From: Hermodice carunculata
Taxonomy: Eukaryota > Annelida > Polychaeta > Eunicida > Amphinomidae
NCBI GenBank assembly: GCA_964020975.1
Contig: OZ026623.1
Location: forward strand, 78,784,559 to 78,848,558
DNA length: 64,000 nucleotides
Reading direction: 5' to 3'
Below, piece by piece: positions 49,993 to 60,311 of the stretch. The translations under genes and the position numbers were made by a program. Each line of letters starts with the position of its first letter. Position 1 is the stretch's first letter. Under the pieces are notes generated by a model that was not told where the DNA came from, made no database searches, and was given only the letters and a program-made list of their open reading frames with translations.

Positions 49993-50059
49993 ATGACAAA
50001 GGTATTGGCAGTATTACTCAGTTTATTACTTTCAAGTGGTCAAAATGGCGTGCAAACAG
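49993..50059 (+). CDS. Exon 1 of the trefoil-PAN-kringle gene: signal peptide
   Basis: ATG opens 22 codons plus one base, ending at ACAG|GTATGT, a good donor in phase 1. The peptide is a textbook signal sequence: MTK, then the hydrophobic core [10 protein letters not shown], then small and polar residues SSGQNGVQT with likely cleavage near residues 15-19. A phase-1 intron straight after a signal peptide is the standard layout for modular extracellular proteins, and the next recognised exon (trefoil, 52,443) begins in the matching phase on the same strand. A stretch resembling an acceptor (CATTTCAG, ending at 49,985) lies just before ATG, so a 5' UTR intron is possible. That this exon belongs with the downstream domains is inferred from phase, order and strand. 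Confidence 0.75.
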
Positions 50060-50505
50060 GTATGTTTTCTTACTATATTGATTGTACTTCAGTGGAAGTC
50101 TGAGACCAGCCAAGTTACTGTAAAGATAAATAGGGAGTGGTCCTAACTCAGGATAAAATTCGATTGAGGATGCAGAAAAATGGAACTGTAAATAGGTGGT
50201 CTAAATTTGATAATTTAATGCAAACGGTCTCTTAATTGAAATGGTCTTATTGGAAACCTTACTGTATTATTCATTTTATTGCATTTAGCATCAGTGCAAT
50301 AACCTGAATGTCTATTTTGGTTGAAACCCCTAAAGCAATCTCAACATACATAATGACTAATAACTTGAGACAATTGAGCGTGTGAAATTCGTTAGAAAGA
50401 TTTATATTTATAATAAAAGACTCAATAATTGTGATACTGCATTAAATGCCGAAGAAAACATCAGGAAGCTTTTCCATGAACACACACACACACACATACA
50501 CAGAC

Positions 50506-50612
<107 letters not shown>

Positions 50613-50954
50613 CATTTATTGATCAATTATTCTTTATCTATATATCGCTAACCAGTTTCATTCTCCACTGGAAATGCATGAACGTATTTGGAAATGATGC
50701 ATAAACGTTTAAAACATTTCTTTAAATTGAGTCAACATTTTTCATCCTATCGCAATGCAATGAAATTGCCCTTTCTCCCGTATTCCCATGTTTTAATCAA
50801 GGACAGGAAGAACGTCAAATGAATGTATCATTCTGAATATCTCTCGATTATATCAGTCACTGCTAGCACCTCTTAAAGATACAAAATGCTCTGAACAAAA
50901 ACTGTTTCTCATGACTGTCACTTCGGTGCTCTCTTGAAGCAAGTCATAATTAAA

Positions 50955-51132
50955 AGATGCAAACCCATCCCATTAACAATGATATTGATTCTCATTTCAG
51001 TTAAGCTAATGCAAATTTGTATTTTTGGGGAGTCAACTACTCAGCATTAATATGGGCTTTTGGCCGTTTTGGAAAATATTTATGTCGAAAATTAGTAATT
51101 ACAGTGTCTGGTTAAGTCTTTTTAACTACCCC
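50955..51132 (+). repeat. Local duplication, copy 1
   Basis: The segment 'gcaaaccc.tc..' to 'agtctttttaact.cccccc' recurs at 51,168-51,572. Shared words are 'ctcatttcagttaagct', 'actcagcattaa.atgggctttt' and 'acagtgtctggtt.agtcttttt'. Confidence 0.8.
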
Positions 51133-51167
51133 CTCCCTACAAAAAACACCAGTGTTAAAATTAGAAG

Positions 51168-51572
<405 letters not shown>

Positions 51573-52442
51573 CCCCCCCCAAAAAAAAATAAAACCCCCA
51601 GTGTTTTTCCAAGTATTTTAACTTTGGTTTGAGAGCTGGGTCTAAGTTGGTGTTGATTGTTTATTTGTGGGCTTGGTTGCTATATTTAAGTGTTGCTCTA
51701 CCATGATGGTTTTTTTAACTTGTCTCACAAGTACTCTTTCAGCAGCTATTCAAACGTTACATTGGAAACTGGACAGTCGTATTAAAGGAATGTAGCAATA
51801 ATATATCGATGCAGATATATGAATCACAGAAGACAGACTGAAACCCAATGTAGGAATATTATTTTTCGTTTGCAGTTTCTAAGAGAATGCAGAGTTACCG
51901 AATATGGCCTTTTTCAAACAAAATATTACCTTAAAAACATCATTTTTCAATAAGATTTTGTTCTAAAAAAGCGAATTAAACTTGAAACATCGCTTGTTAA
52001 TAATTTGGTATATTTTGTTTTTATTACTTAATACACTCTTAATTAATCAATTAATCATACGATCTATTTATGGTAGATTTATTCTGCATCACACACTGGT
52101 TGAGAATATGGGATGGGTAAGTAAAGAGTAAGAAAACTTTGTTTAACCCAGATAAGCCAATAAGTTCAGCTAGTTAACATTAGGGTCCTGACAGAAACTA
52201 CCATATACCGGACACGGTACAGACTATGTAAATGATGCACAGAGCTGTACAAGTAAACAGGAAAAATATTGGCTGGTCAAGTCGAGCAAAATGTTACTTT
52301 TGTAATAGAACTGAATAATTATTATCAGTATTGCCAGGGCACCTCTCACGCAAGTTAAAAAGTTGGATTTGTATAAAGGCAAATATTTCAATAATATCTA
52401 ATCATTTTATTGAACATTTAGTATACCTATGTTACTTGTCAG

Positions 52443-52568
52443 ATACATGTTTGGATGTCCTCCCTTTGCAAAGAGTTTTGTGTCCCGGATTCAGCAAGAA
52501 CGATTGTTTAAGAAATGGATGCTGTTGGCTGAATGGGTTTGGCTGTTACCTCAACCGCAGTATGCCAG
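52443..52568 (+). CDS. Exon 2: trefoil (P-type) domain
   Basis: Acceptor TTACTTGTCAG and donor CCAG|GTATTT bound 126 nt, a symmetric phase 1-1 module of 42 residues (23-64 of the predicted protein). Six cysteines at residues 25, 36, 44, 49, 50 and 57 form the trefoil pattern. The P-x2-R-x2-C element is present (PLQRVLC), as are DC-LRN-GCC with an aromatic W straight after the double Cys, and a final GC. Trefoil domains usually have 9 residues between Cys2 and Cys3 and about 10 between Cys5 and Cys6. Here there are 7 and 6, so the loops are shortened. Residues 60-62 (NRS) are a possible N-glycosylation site. Trefoil domains are secreted, protease-resistant, glycan- or mucin-associated modules. 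The frame was fixed by splice phase; without splicing the reading frame is open on both sides only briefly. Confidence 0.8.
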
Positions 52569-52730
52569 GTATTTTTTTTTTTCAATTTCAACATCACTCC
52601 CGTCCAGCAAGCTTTCGGCCCATTTATATATAGTTGTTGTTGCGGTTGTTTTGTTTTACTAGTAGAGTTTCTCTGAAGCATGACTGAGATGTATAACCTT
52701 TTTTGAGAAAATTATACTGCAATTAAAATG

Positions 52731-52860
<130 letters not shown>

Positions 52861-54705
52861 GGAACGATAATGGTACCAGGGATACAAATACGCATTGCGA
52901 AGTGCGCCATTGTTACGCCAGACATACCACTGTATCACAGAACATGCTGATTGCATCAAAGCCAATTTAATGTACAAATCTGTGTATCTCTCTGCGGCTG
53001 CAAAAATGGTTAACACAATTAAAAATCACTGACACGAATAACATTTGGTGCGGATTTGAAATAAAAACTAATAAAACAAAAGACATTCATACGCCATGCC
53101 TAGCTTCATCCATGTTATTAATAGTACTGAGGCTTCAGCTTGATGTCTGATGGCTTATTATGGTTGGCTGGTGAAGCTCGTTTTGCCTCAGACACACTTC
53201 ATACAACAATCGAGATCCAAAACCCAGTGTAACAACATAAAATATTGGTCAACTATTACGGCCAAACTCAGTTTTTAATAATATGTCGTATTCACTGAAT
53301 ATGCGATTTAACATTTGAAGATATACGTGGAAATTTGATTTTCCTTGTATGCTCCTGCATCAAATAAGTACATCCAACAGCTACATTTACCTGTCCACTT
53401 AAACAGATGGTATTTCTGTGTTACAGGTAAGGTAACGTGCCAGGGTTATTCAGTTAATACTAATGGATAGTGTAGGGGTAGATACCACATGCAGTTCGGG
53501 CTTTAAATGATTAAAAAACGAAGAAACAAAATGGCCGCCATAACCATTCTTTTGTGGGTTTCATGGTCACACAACATCCTATTAGTAGGTCGCATATTCT
53601 ATTGGGTGTTCTATGTACATTTTATTGTGCTCATTTTGAATTCACTATATAATGCATATACAAGCCAGACAGCTAAATAGTGGTATCATACAATTGAGTC
53701 AGCAAGTCACTATTAAATCCCAACACTGGCCTAAATTCATTTAGGGTGAGCTTCTGTCTGTTCAGTTTTATCACAGAACACAGGCATAACTAGAAGAGCT
53801 TTTCTGTGAGCTCTTTTAAATAATCTTAGTGGTAGTTTATAGTTTACCAGAAAATTACAACTGTGAAAACCTTCTACACGTGGGAAAGGTTTATTTTAAA
53901 AACTATGGACGTATATTTCTTCTGAAGGCAAAAGAACACATGAATCTGTTTCGGGTATTGTCAGAAAAATGCCATAGGTGGCAACAAAATTAGTTTTAGT
54001 TCCTCTGTTTAACATCTTAATAATGATAAATTTAAAGAAATAGAAATGTATGTTAGTATTTTATACTGTAATAAGGTTTGCTCTAAAGTTATTCAAAAAG
54101 GGGGTTAGAAACAACTTTGAACCATATCAAAGGTAGGTAACTTTGATGCAAACCACATGGAAATACAACATGATGCATCATAAAAATAGAAATGCTTCTA
54201 ATTTTTTTGGATATGCAAGGGATCACGACATGTCTGAAGCTTGAAGCTTTTAACGGCAAAATTAATGATAACTTCAGCTTTGTCGTGGTTTCCATTTACC
54301 TTCTTGCCTATCATTGTTTCATTAAAAGCTGGTATGGGGCAAGTATTAGTGTTGACCATACTTGAAATATATTGTCGTGTTCTGAAGCGTATACATTCTT
54401 ATTCATTATTCAAAACATGAAGAAGTGTGTGGCCAAAGAATTTGTATGATGCTGGTTATTAGTTCTCTGATATTTGCAATGTCTGTTCACGGAAGAAACA
54501 AATAGTTACAAACAATGGAGCATATTCGGCAAACATTTGTTCCTATCCACTAACAGTTGTATTCACGTTTTTTTCACTCTCAATATCTCGACCTATGTGA
54601 ATGAGGAATTAATATTCAGTAACTATTATCCCCATGCTCTAAGCATTCAATTGTTTTTAGTATTCACATTTAACTATTACTTTCATAAAGATATCCTTTA
54701 CTTCA

Positions 54706-54708
<3 letters not shown>

Positions 54709-54751
<43 letters not shown>

Positions 54752-54752
54752 C

Positions 54753-54807
<55 letters not shown>
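54709..54807. repeat. (TA)n microsatellite
   Basis: TA run with ACAT interruptions. It lies in intron 2. Confidence 0.95.
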
Positions 54808-54808
<1 letters not shown>

Positions 54809-55406
54809 TGCAAATATATGGTTACCATGATATTCATAAATGTACTTAACTTTCTGCAGTTTCCTCCCATTTTTTTCTTTTGAGCATCAAATTACATTGT
54901 AACATTTTGTGCGACAAAAAACAACCATCAAACATCACCCATATACCAGTATAAATTATGTGGGTGGGGGACAAACATTCGACAAATATTTGGTCCCGGT
55001 GCTTTAAGTTATACTAAGCTTCTCTAATTTAAATTTCTAGTTGTTACATTCTGATTTACATTTCATTCATCGAGAAGGGGAGTAATATTCACAACTATAT
55101 AGAGTCTCTATGCTATGCTGTTTTACTATTTAGCTTAGTTTCTGTAGTTCCTTCCTCTTTTGCTTCATTTGAGCATGGAATTTTGAAACAACTCACGACA
55201 TGAACAAAAGATTTTGTTCCTTAACATGTCTTACACATATGCCCTATGTAGATGTCATTGTGCAGCAGAAATCATATTGAATATTAAAATAAAATAGGGG
55301 GAACAAATATTCGTCTGGCGATCAAATATTCCCGATTATCTGTTCCTAGGGTGTACAAGTGATCGTTCCAGGGAGAAGAAATATTCATTCAAGGGAGTAT
55401 ATATAG

Positions 55407-55458
55407 TCTCTGACAATGGTATTCGGGGCCCTTAATCCCCCAATACCAGCGTCAGAGA
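55407..55458. repeat. Imperfect hairpin, about 22-bp arms
   Basis: TCTCTGAC, TGGTATT and GGGG blocks (55,407-55,428) pair with CCCC, AATACCA and GTCAGAGA (55,437-55,458), with mismatches between the blocks and an 8-nt loop. It could be the folded end of a miniature inverted-repeat element. The flank from 54,950 has several 'gggacaaatattcg' type words. Confidence 0.7.
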
Positions 55459-56107
55459 TCATTTGTTAAATATGATTATAATTAATATTATTGATATGAA
55501 ACCCAACAATAATGGTTATAATATAGCAAGCAATCTGGGAGTTATATATGTGGGTGACCACATTGAAGAGGTGATCTTAAGGACTGCTTTGGTCTGTTTG
55601 GGGGGGGGGGGCGCAGATGAAATTTACGTTGTAAGGTATATATTTTATATCACTCTATCGTATAGAGGGGGCGTAGATGGTTCCCGGGCTATGCTTTACG
55701 GGATATTATTATAATTTTATGTTGTACAGCAAAACAAAATATTCCTTCTAGTTTCCAACCGCGGATTATAAAATTATCAGATAACACTTGAGGAGCAATC
55801 AGATGATGGTTTACATTTTACGCCATATTATGATACACTTTTATATTTTACAAGAAAACAATTTTGCCAAATTATGCTGACGTAAAAATAAACACTTTAC
55901 GCTTTTTGACAAAGTATGGATGCAATTTACAAACTTCGAGAATTGCAACGAGGTATTTACGACCTTACGAAAGTACCCCTACTCCCTCACTGTATACCTT
56001 TGTTGTTAATATATTGGGTTTATTCAATTTGAGGCAGTCATACATTCAAATCGATGTAATGTTTCCCTCCACTATTTAGGGCTTAATATTATTAATTTTG
56101 TATTATC

Positions 56108-56125
56108 AGTAGTAGTTGTAGTAGC

Positions 56126-56221
<96 letters not shown>

Positions 56222-56233
56222 AGTAGTAGTAGT
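56108..56233. repeat. (AGT)n microsatellite
   Basis: AGT run with GGT variants at both ends. It lies in intron 2. Confidence 0.95.
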
Positions 56234-56926
56234 GTGAATTCTAAGGCAGTGTATAATTGCAATAATAAAGCAAGCAAACTGGGAGTTATACATGTGGTTC
56301 ATGCATGTACAAAACCCTCTTTACTGTAGCCGAAATTAAAGTGGCATATCTAACTATATACGTTCTAGTTAATACTTACAAAGGGTAATCTCGGCTACTC
56401 ACATTATCTTATCCACATTCCCTCAGATCAGGTTTCTGAAGATCAAAATATAGGTCCTTACCTTTAAAATAACATATTAAGTACTTGCCACAGTATTATT
56501 TGCATATATGTTTCTAAAGTGACTGGAAATTCGAATTTATTATGTGTCAAAGATACTATTTGGCGGTCATTTTGAAATGTGAAAATTAAACATTGACTAA
56601 AACAACAATTTACTTTAATATGGACGGGCATGATTTGACTATTTCTATGAAAATTATGGAAAGGAGCAAACTTCTAAAATGTTTATATCACTTTTCAGTC
56701 TGCAATATGGGCATTTGGCGGCCATTTTAAATAACGTACTATTGAACCAATTAAAGGCAAAGTCAAAATTGGTAACCAGGTTGTGATATGGGTACCCTTC
56801 AAAGGACACTTCTTGCTGGTAACTTTAGCTGCAACATGCAAATGCCATCTAACTAATTTTAAGCAATCTTTCATAAACCTGGGTGGCTGACTAATATGTA
56901 TACAAATATACCCATTCGTTTTGTAG

Positions 56927-57151
56927 TCATTGGTGGTTTCTTTCAACCCAGATCAATGGCAGAGATGGGTTCCATTGGGCACGCATATATAAGTAAAACT
57001 GTGAACGTGTATGACTGTGCAAAGCATTGCCGACAGGAGAAAAAGTGTCACTTGTTTCTGTTCCATGATGAGAGTAACTGTCGTATCATAAAAACCAATT
57101 TTGTACAGACTCGTCTACCAGTGTCTTCTTATTATCTATATGCTAAAATAG
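56927..57151 (+). CDS. Exon 3: PAN/apple domain
   Basis: Acceptor CATTCGTTTTGTAG and donor ATAG|GTGAAT delimit 225 nt, again a symmetric phase 1-1 module of 75 residues (65-139). The core has Cys at 95, 99, 105 and 116 with spacing C-x3-C-x5-C, then a FLFHDES segment before the fourth Cys and the closing SSYYLYAKI strand. This matches the helix-plus-central-sheet PAN/apple core, where a C---C-----C-xF-(Y/H/N) run is typical. PAN domains in plasminogen-, HGF- and apple-type proteins bind proteins or carbohydrates outside the cell. Entry from exon 2 gives V65 across the junction and exit to exon 4 gives E140, so both joins are in frame. No extra N-terminal disulfide pair, seen in some apple domains, is evident. 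Confidence 0.75.
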
Positions 57152-57709
57152 GTGAATATCTATAGCATTTTAGCAGCTCATTGAAACATCAATGCGCATG
57201 TTTAAACGTAATTTTGCTCACCTTGGCTTATAAATCACAAGTAAACTATGTTATGCAGACTATCACTTTTTGCCAAGCCCGGACTATCGTCCGAATAAGT
57301 CCTTTATATTAGATATATGCCTTATAAAATGAACATGAGCAGGTAATTCTAAAACCCCAGTGGCCTCTCCTGTTTTTGCCTGTCACAAGTTCAGATAAAA
57401 GATTGAACTTGTCTGCATAAAATTGTCTTATCTGGATTTTGTTTACATACATTATATTCTGTCTTTGAATTGTTTCCTTTTCCGTTATTTTTGCTTAGAC
57501 CTTCGAGGTTTGGAAACTGTATATGATGTATGATGTCGGGATTTTTGAATAGTAGTCGTTCATGGGACTAATAATATTCACATTTATAACGTTGTTTGGT
57601 GCATTGTGTGTAAGTTACCCTCTGACAAATTGGTAAATTAGTTCTTTAATTTAATTATAAATGTTTTGATTGAAACTTTTAAAACATTTTTGTTTGTTAT
57701 CAAAAACAG
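57152..57709 (+). other. Intron 3 (predicted)
   Basis: GTGAAT to ATCAAAAACAG. The pyrimidine tract is provided by TTTTTGTTTGTTAT. Non-coding. Confidence 0.6.
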
Positions 57710-57791
57710 AGACCACATGCAAACACACACTGTTAGGCCTTGAGTATATGGGCAGCAAAAATCAGACTAAAAGCGGAATATTATGTCAGAG
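57710..57791 (+). CDS. Exon 4: first half of a kringle domain
   Basis: An 82-nt exon bounded by CAAAAACAG and AG|GTAAGC encodes residues 140-166 plus two bases of R167. It starts the kringle: C143, then GLEYMGSKNQTKSG, then C165-Q166-R167. The motif Y-x-G-S-x-x-x-T-x-S-G-x-x-CQ is the canonical opening of a kringle, with 22 residues from Cys1 to Cys2 against 21 in plasminogen kringle 1. It enters in phase 1 and leaves in phase 2. An internal phase-2 intron right after CQ-x is what vertebrate plasminogen-type kringle genes have. N157-Q-T is a possible N-glycosylation site. The exon is too short to be found by length-based open-frame searches; it was found by looking for the missing half of exon 5. 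Confidence 0.85.
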
Positions 57792-58585
57792 GTAAGCAAC
57801 ACAAGAATACATACTTTCAATCAACAAGCATGGAAATCCTGATGCCATATTTATCACCCAAGCAGTAATTGGTTTTTGACTGTATGAAATAGTTTGATTT
57901 TCCTTCCTTTTTACTGTGTGGAAATCCGTCACTAGAGGAAGTCAGCACCATTAAGCGTTTTGATATTCTTTCTTTTTTCATGTCACTTTCATATCGAGCT
58001 GAGAAAAAGAGCTTTGACAAAAGATACATGTACTTATCTTCAAGGTTATGACACATGCACTAATTGTTACTCAATGAAGTTCCACTGTTACTTTTCAATA
58101 TGATATGAACTTTTCACAAAAAGACACACACATATATATTCATTTCTACAAGTCTGTAATTATATTTTATGCATTGGTGGTGATATGGAAGCATGATGAA
58201 AGTTTGGAATTTATCTAAGGATTCTTCAAATTTGGTGAACTATTGAAGCAGGAAATTTGATACTTAAACAAACAGATAATATTTAAAAAGTATTCAAAAT
58301 TCACACTTATATAATCGCTAGCAATCAAAGTAAAGAAATTGGGCTCTGGTAGGCTTACCAGTATATTCTTAATACCTGACAAAGACATCCTAAATGACGC
58401 CTTACTGCTTTTTTTGGGAACATTTTTTTTGTGCAAAAGTAATATGACACAAATAAATAGGGGCTTTAATTCGAAGTATGGACTGTTCTTTTTTTCTATC
58501 AATCTTTCATATAAATATTAACCTGCTCAATTATTTGATGACGTTTGCAAGCCAAGAGATGGAAAACGTGGTCTCTTGTTTGCAG
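57792..58585 (+). other. Intron 4 (predicted, inside the kringle)
   Basis: GTAAGC to TCTTGTTTGCAG. Frames in it (for example minus 57,817-58,056 and 58,215-58,502) are not supported. Confidence 0.65.
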
Positions 58586-58883
58586 ATGGGACTCACAGAG
58601 TCCTCATAAACATGAACAACTGACCAACACAAAACAAGTGTATGGTATACATGGAAATGCAACTCTGAAGTCCATCAACAACTACTGTAGAAATATGGAC
58701 CAATTTCCCGATGGCCCATGGTGTTATACAGTCAACCCAGAGAAGAGGTGGGAACGTTGTTTCGTGCCATTTTGCAGTCAGTGGGGTGAGTGTGGTGGTT
58801 ACGCTTCTATCTTATTGCAATTAGAATGGCTGTCATTTGACTGGGTACGTTACACTGGACAGTGGAAAATACGCCTTCACTAA
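58586..58883 (+). CDS. Exon 5: second half of the kringle domain and C-terminus
   Basis: After a strong TCTTGTTTGCAG acceptor (phase 2) the frame reads WDSQSPHKHE (168-177), NNYCRNMD (198-205), GPWCYTV (210-216), KRWERC (220-225) and VPFC (227-230). With exon 4 this gives all six kringle cysteines (143, 165, 201, 213, 225, 230). Spacings Cys3-Cys4 (12), Cys4-Cys5 (12) and Cys5-Cys6 (5) are identical to plasminogen kringles, while Cys2-Cys3 is about eight residues longer. The acidic DxD pair used by lysine-binding kringles reads D-Q-F (205-207), so lysine binding is doubtful. N191-A-T could be glycosylated. The frame runs on to TAA at 58,881-58,883, giving 265 residues. Alternatively a GTGAGT donor at 58,786 (phase 1) skips this 32-residue tail, which adds an unpaired Cys236; I favour neither strongly. 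Confidence 0.88.
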
Positions 58884-58898
58884 TCCTAAATGTGTCAC

Positions 58899-58904
58899 AA
58901 TAAA
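58899..58904 (+). terminator. AATAAA polyadenylation signal
   Basis: It lies 16 nt after the TAA that closes exon 5 read-through. This supports, without proving, that the transcript can end here. AATAAA is frequent by chance in AT-rich DNA. Confidence 0.4.
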
Positions 58905-59550
58905 GCGTTTTGCCCTATGATCGCAATGCAGAGATAAGTGAAAAAAACAACAATGGCGAGGTAGGATTAAATGATTTCTTGAAAAAGAACACCACAAATA
59001 TATCGGTCATTAAGAGTACTGTAAAGATCACTTGCATCATGTATAAATGAGTTTCTTTTGCATGACGATCAGTGACACCACATCCAAGGTCCAAACTGAA
59101 TATTTTATTTTTCACATGTTTGTCTCTGGTTTATGGAAAACTGTACTTTTGTGGTAGCCATATATAAGTAATCAATTTAGAAGAAAAATGTAACACTAAA
59201 CGACAGGAAAGTTGTAATGCTCTACCTTATTTTTTAGTCACAGTGTCATTTCACAAGGTCGTGATGTGCACGGTTCTGCGTTGGTTGCTAAGACTTTGAC
59301 TGCCTTTCTACCTTCTGCAATCGATGTCTGGGATTACATAACAAACATCACCACCCACCTATTTATATAATTGATTTTATTCAGTATCAGCTGAATATAG
59401 TACGTTTTAAAATATGGGCCCATGTTGGTAATCCGTTCCTTTAACCTGAGCAAATCGCCTGATGTCTAAAGTATGTAGCATAATTTCCTACTAGTCCTCC
59501 GATTCGGACTCACGTAATGCATAATGCGTCATCTATAGTAATACTGCATC
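58905..59550. other. Downstream of the kringle exon, no gene seen
   Basis: No further kringle, PAN or protease exon was recognised. Confidence 0.4.
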
Positions 59551-59639
59551 ACGAGGAGTCAAAGTCCCTTCTTTTTATTACGTTCCTTTCAAATAAAATA
59601 TGTTTAAGTTCATACCATGTCACCCTGACTCATAACTAC

Positions 59640-59788
59640 CTCTCATCAAACACTGGCATGGCAGATTCATGCCTTAATATGTGTCAAATTATCAATGATT
59701 GCCCAATTACCTTTTACTCGAGTCAGGACTTTTATTCGCCAAAAAGCTATTTTACAGAATTGAAAAATGATTTTTTTTATGTTTAGAG
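59640..59788 (+). pseudogene. PAN-like half-domain, possibly a decayed exon
   Basis: The frame contains DSCLNMCQIINDC followed by PITFYSSQDFYSPKS, with the same C-x3-C-x5-C spacing as the PAN exon at 56,927, then a stop at 59,784-59,786. The expected fourth Cys is missing (a Phe/Tyr region stands there). A GGCATGGCAG acceptor would enter in phase 1 right at DSC, which would cut the domain short; other upstream AGs give the wrong phase. It may be an eroded exon of the same gene or a duplicate, or chance. Confidence 0.25.
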
Positions 59789-59991
59789 GTATTCTTGCAT
59801 GAAAAAAAGGCTTTCCTGTTTGCTTTCTTTGATAAACTAACTGCATGTTTGACTTTGGCTGCCATGTGGTTTCTACGCCACCCTTATTAAACACTGTTTA
59901 TCAAAATTATACACTGGTTATGCGGCCCATGATTCGTGCTGTTGTAGCTGATACCTATTAAGATTCATCTTTGCATAAGTGCAACGTTTGA

Positions 59992-60085
59992 CAGAGGGAT
60001 TTGGTCGAGTGGATATGTGCGGTTCCCATTTCGGCCAGGCTACACATGCCAAAGGTTGCAAGTTCTAGTCCCGCTCATTCCGAAA
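59992..60085 (+). mobile_element. tRNA-derived SINE head, copy 1
   Basis: An A-box-like TGGTCGAGTGG (60,002-60,012) is followed at tRNA-like distance by a B-box-like AGTTCTAGTCC (60,061-60,071). The pattern matches the left end of a tRNA-derived SINE of the Ser/Leu type, with a long variable region. No full cloverleaf folds. A similar unit follows at 60,231. Confidence 0.5.
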
Positions 60086-60230
60086 ATAAGATATATACTT
60101 TCAGCATTTCCTTAATGCTGGTGGATTTAAGTACCCGAATCTGGAAATGTCAACTCAGTACATATACTGCATAACCGTATTTATATGGAAATCGTACATA
60201 ACTACCTCCATTGAACCATTCTTTTTTTAA

Positions 60231-60311
60231 GAATGAGGATTTGGTCGAGTGGATATGTGTGTTTCCCATCTCCACTCGGTGGCTGGTGCATGTTCGAGTC
60301 CCACTCGTTCT
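60231..60311 (+). mobile_element. tRNA-derived SINE head or tRNA pseudogene, copy 2
   Basis: A box TGGTCGAGTGG (60,242-60,252) and B box TGTTCGAGTCC (60,291-60,301) are both close to consensus for RNA polymerase III internal promoters. Seven bases at 60,231-60,237 (GAATGAG) pair with 60,304-60,310 (CTCGTTC) as an acceptor stem. The T and anticodon stems do not pair well, so it is not a working tRNA. It is about 240 bp from copy 1 and shares 'ggatttggtcgagtggatatgtg' with it. Confidence 0.55.
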
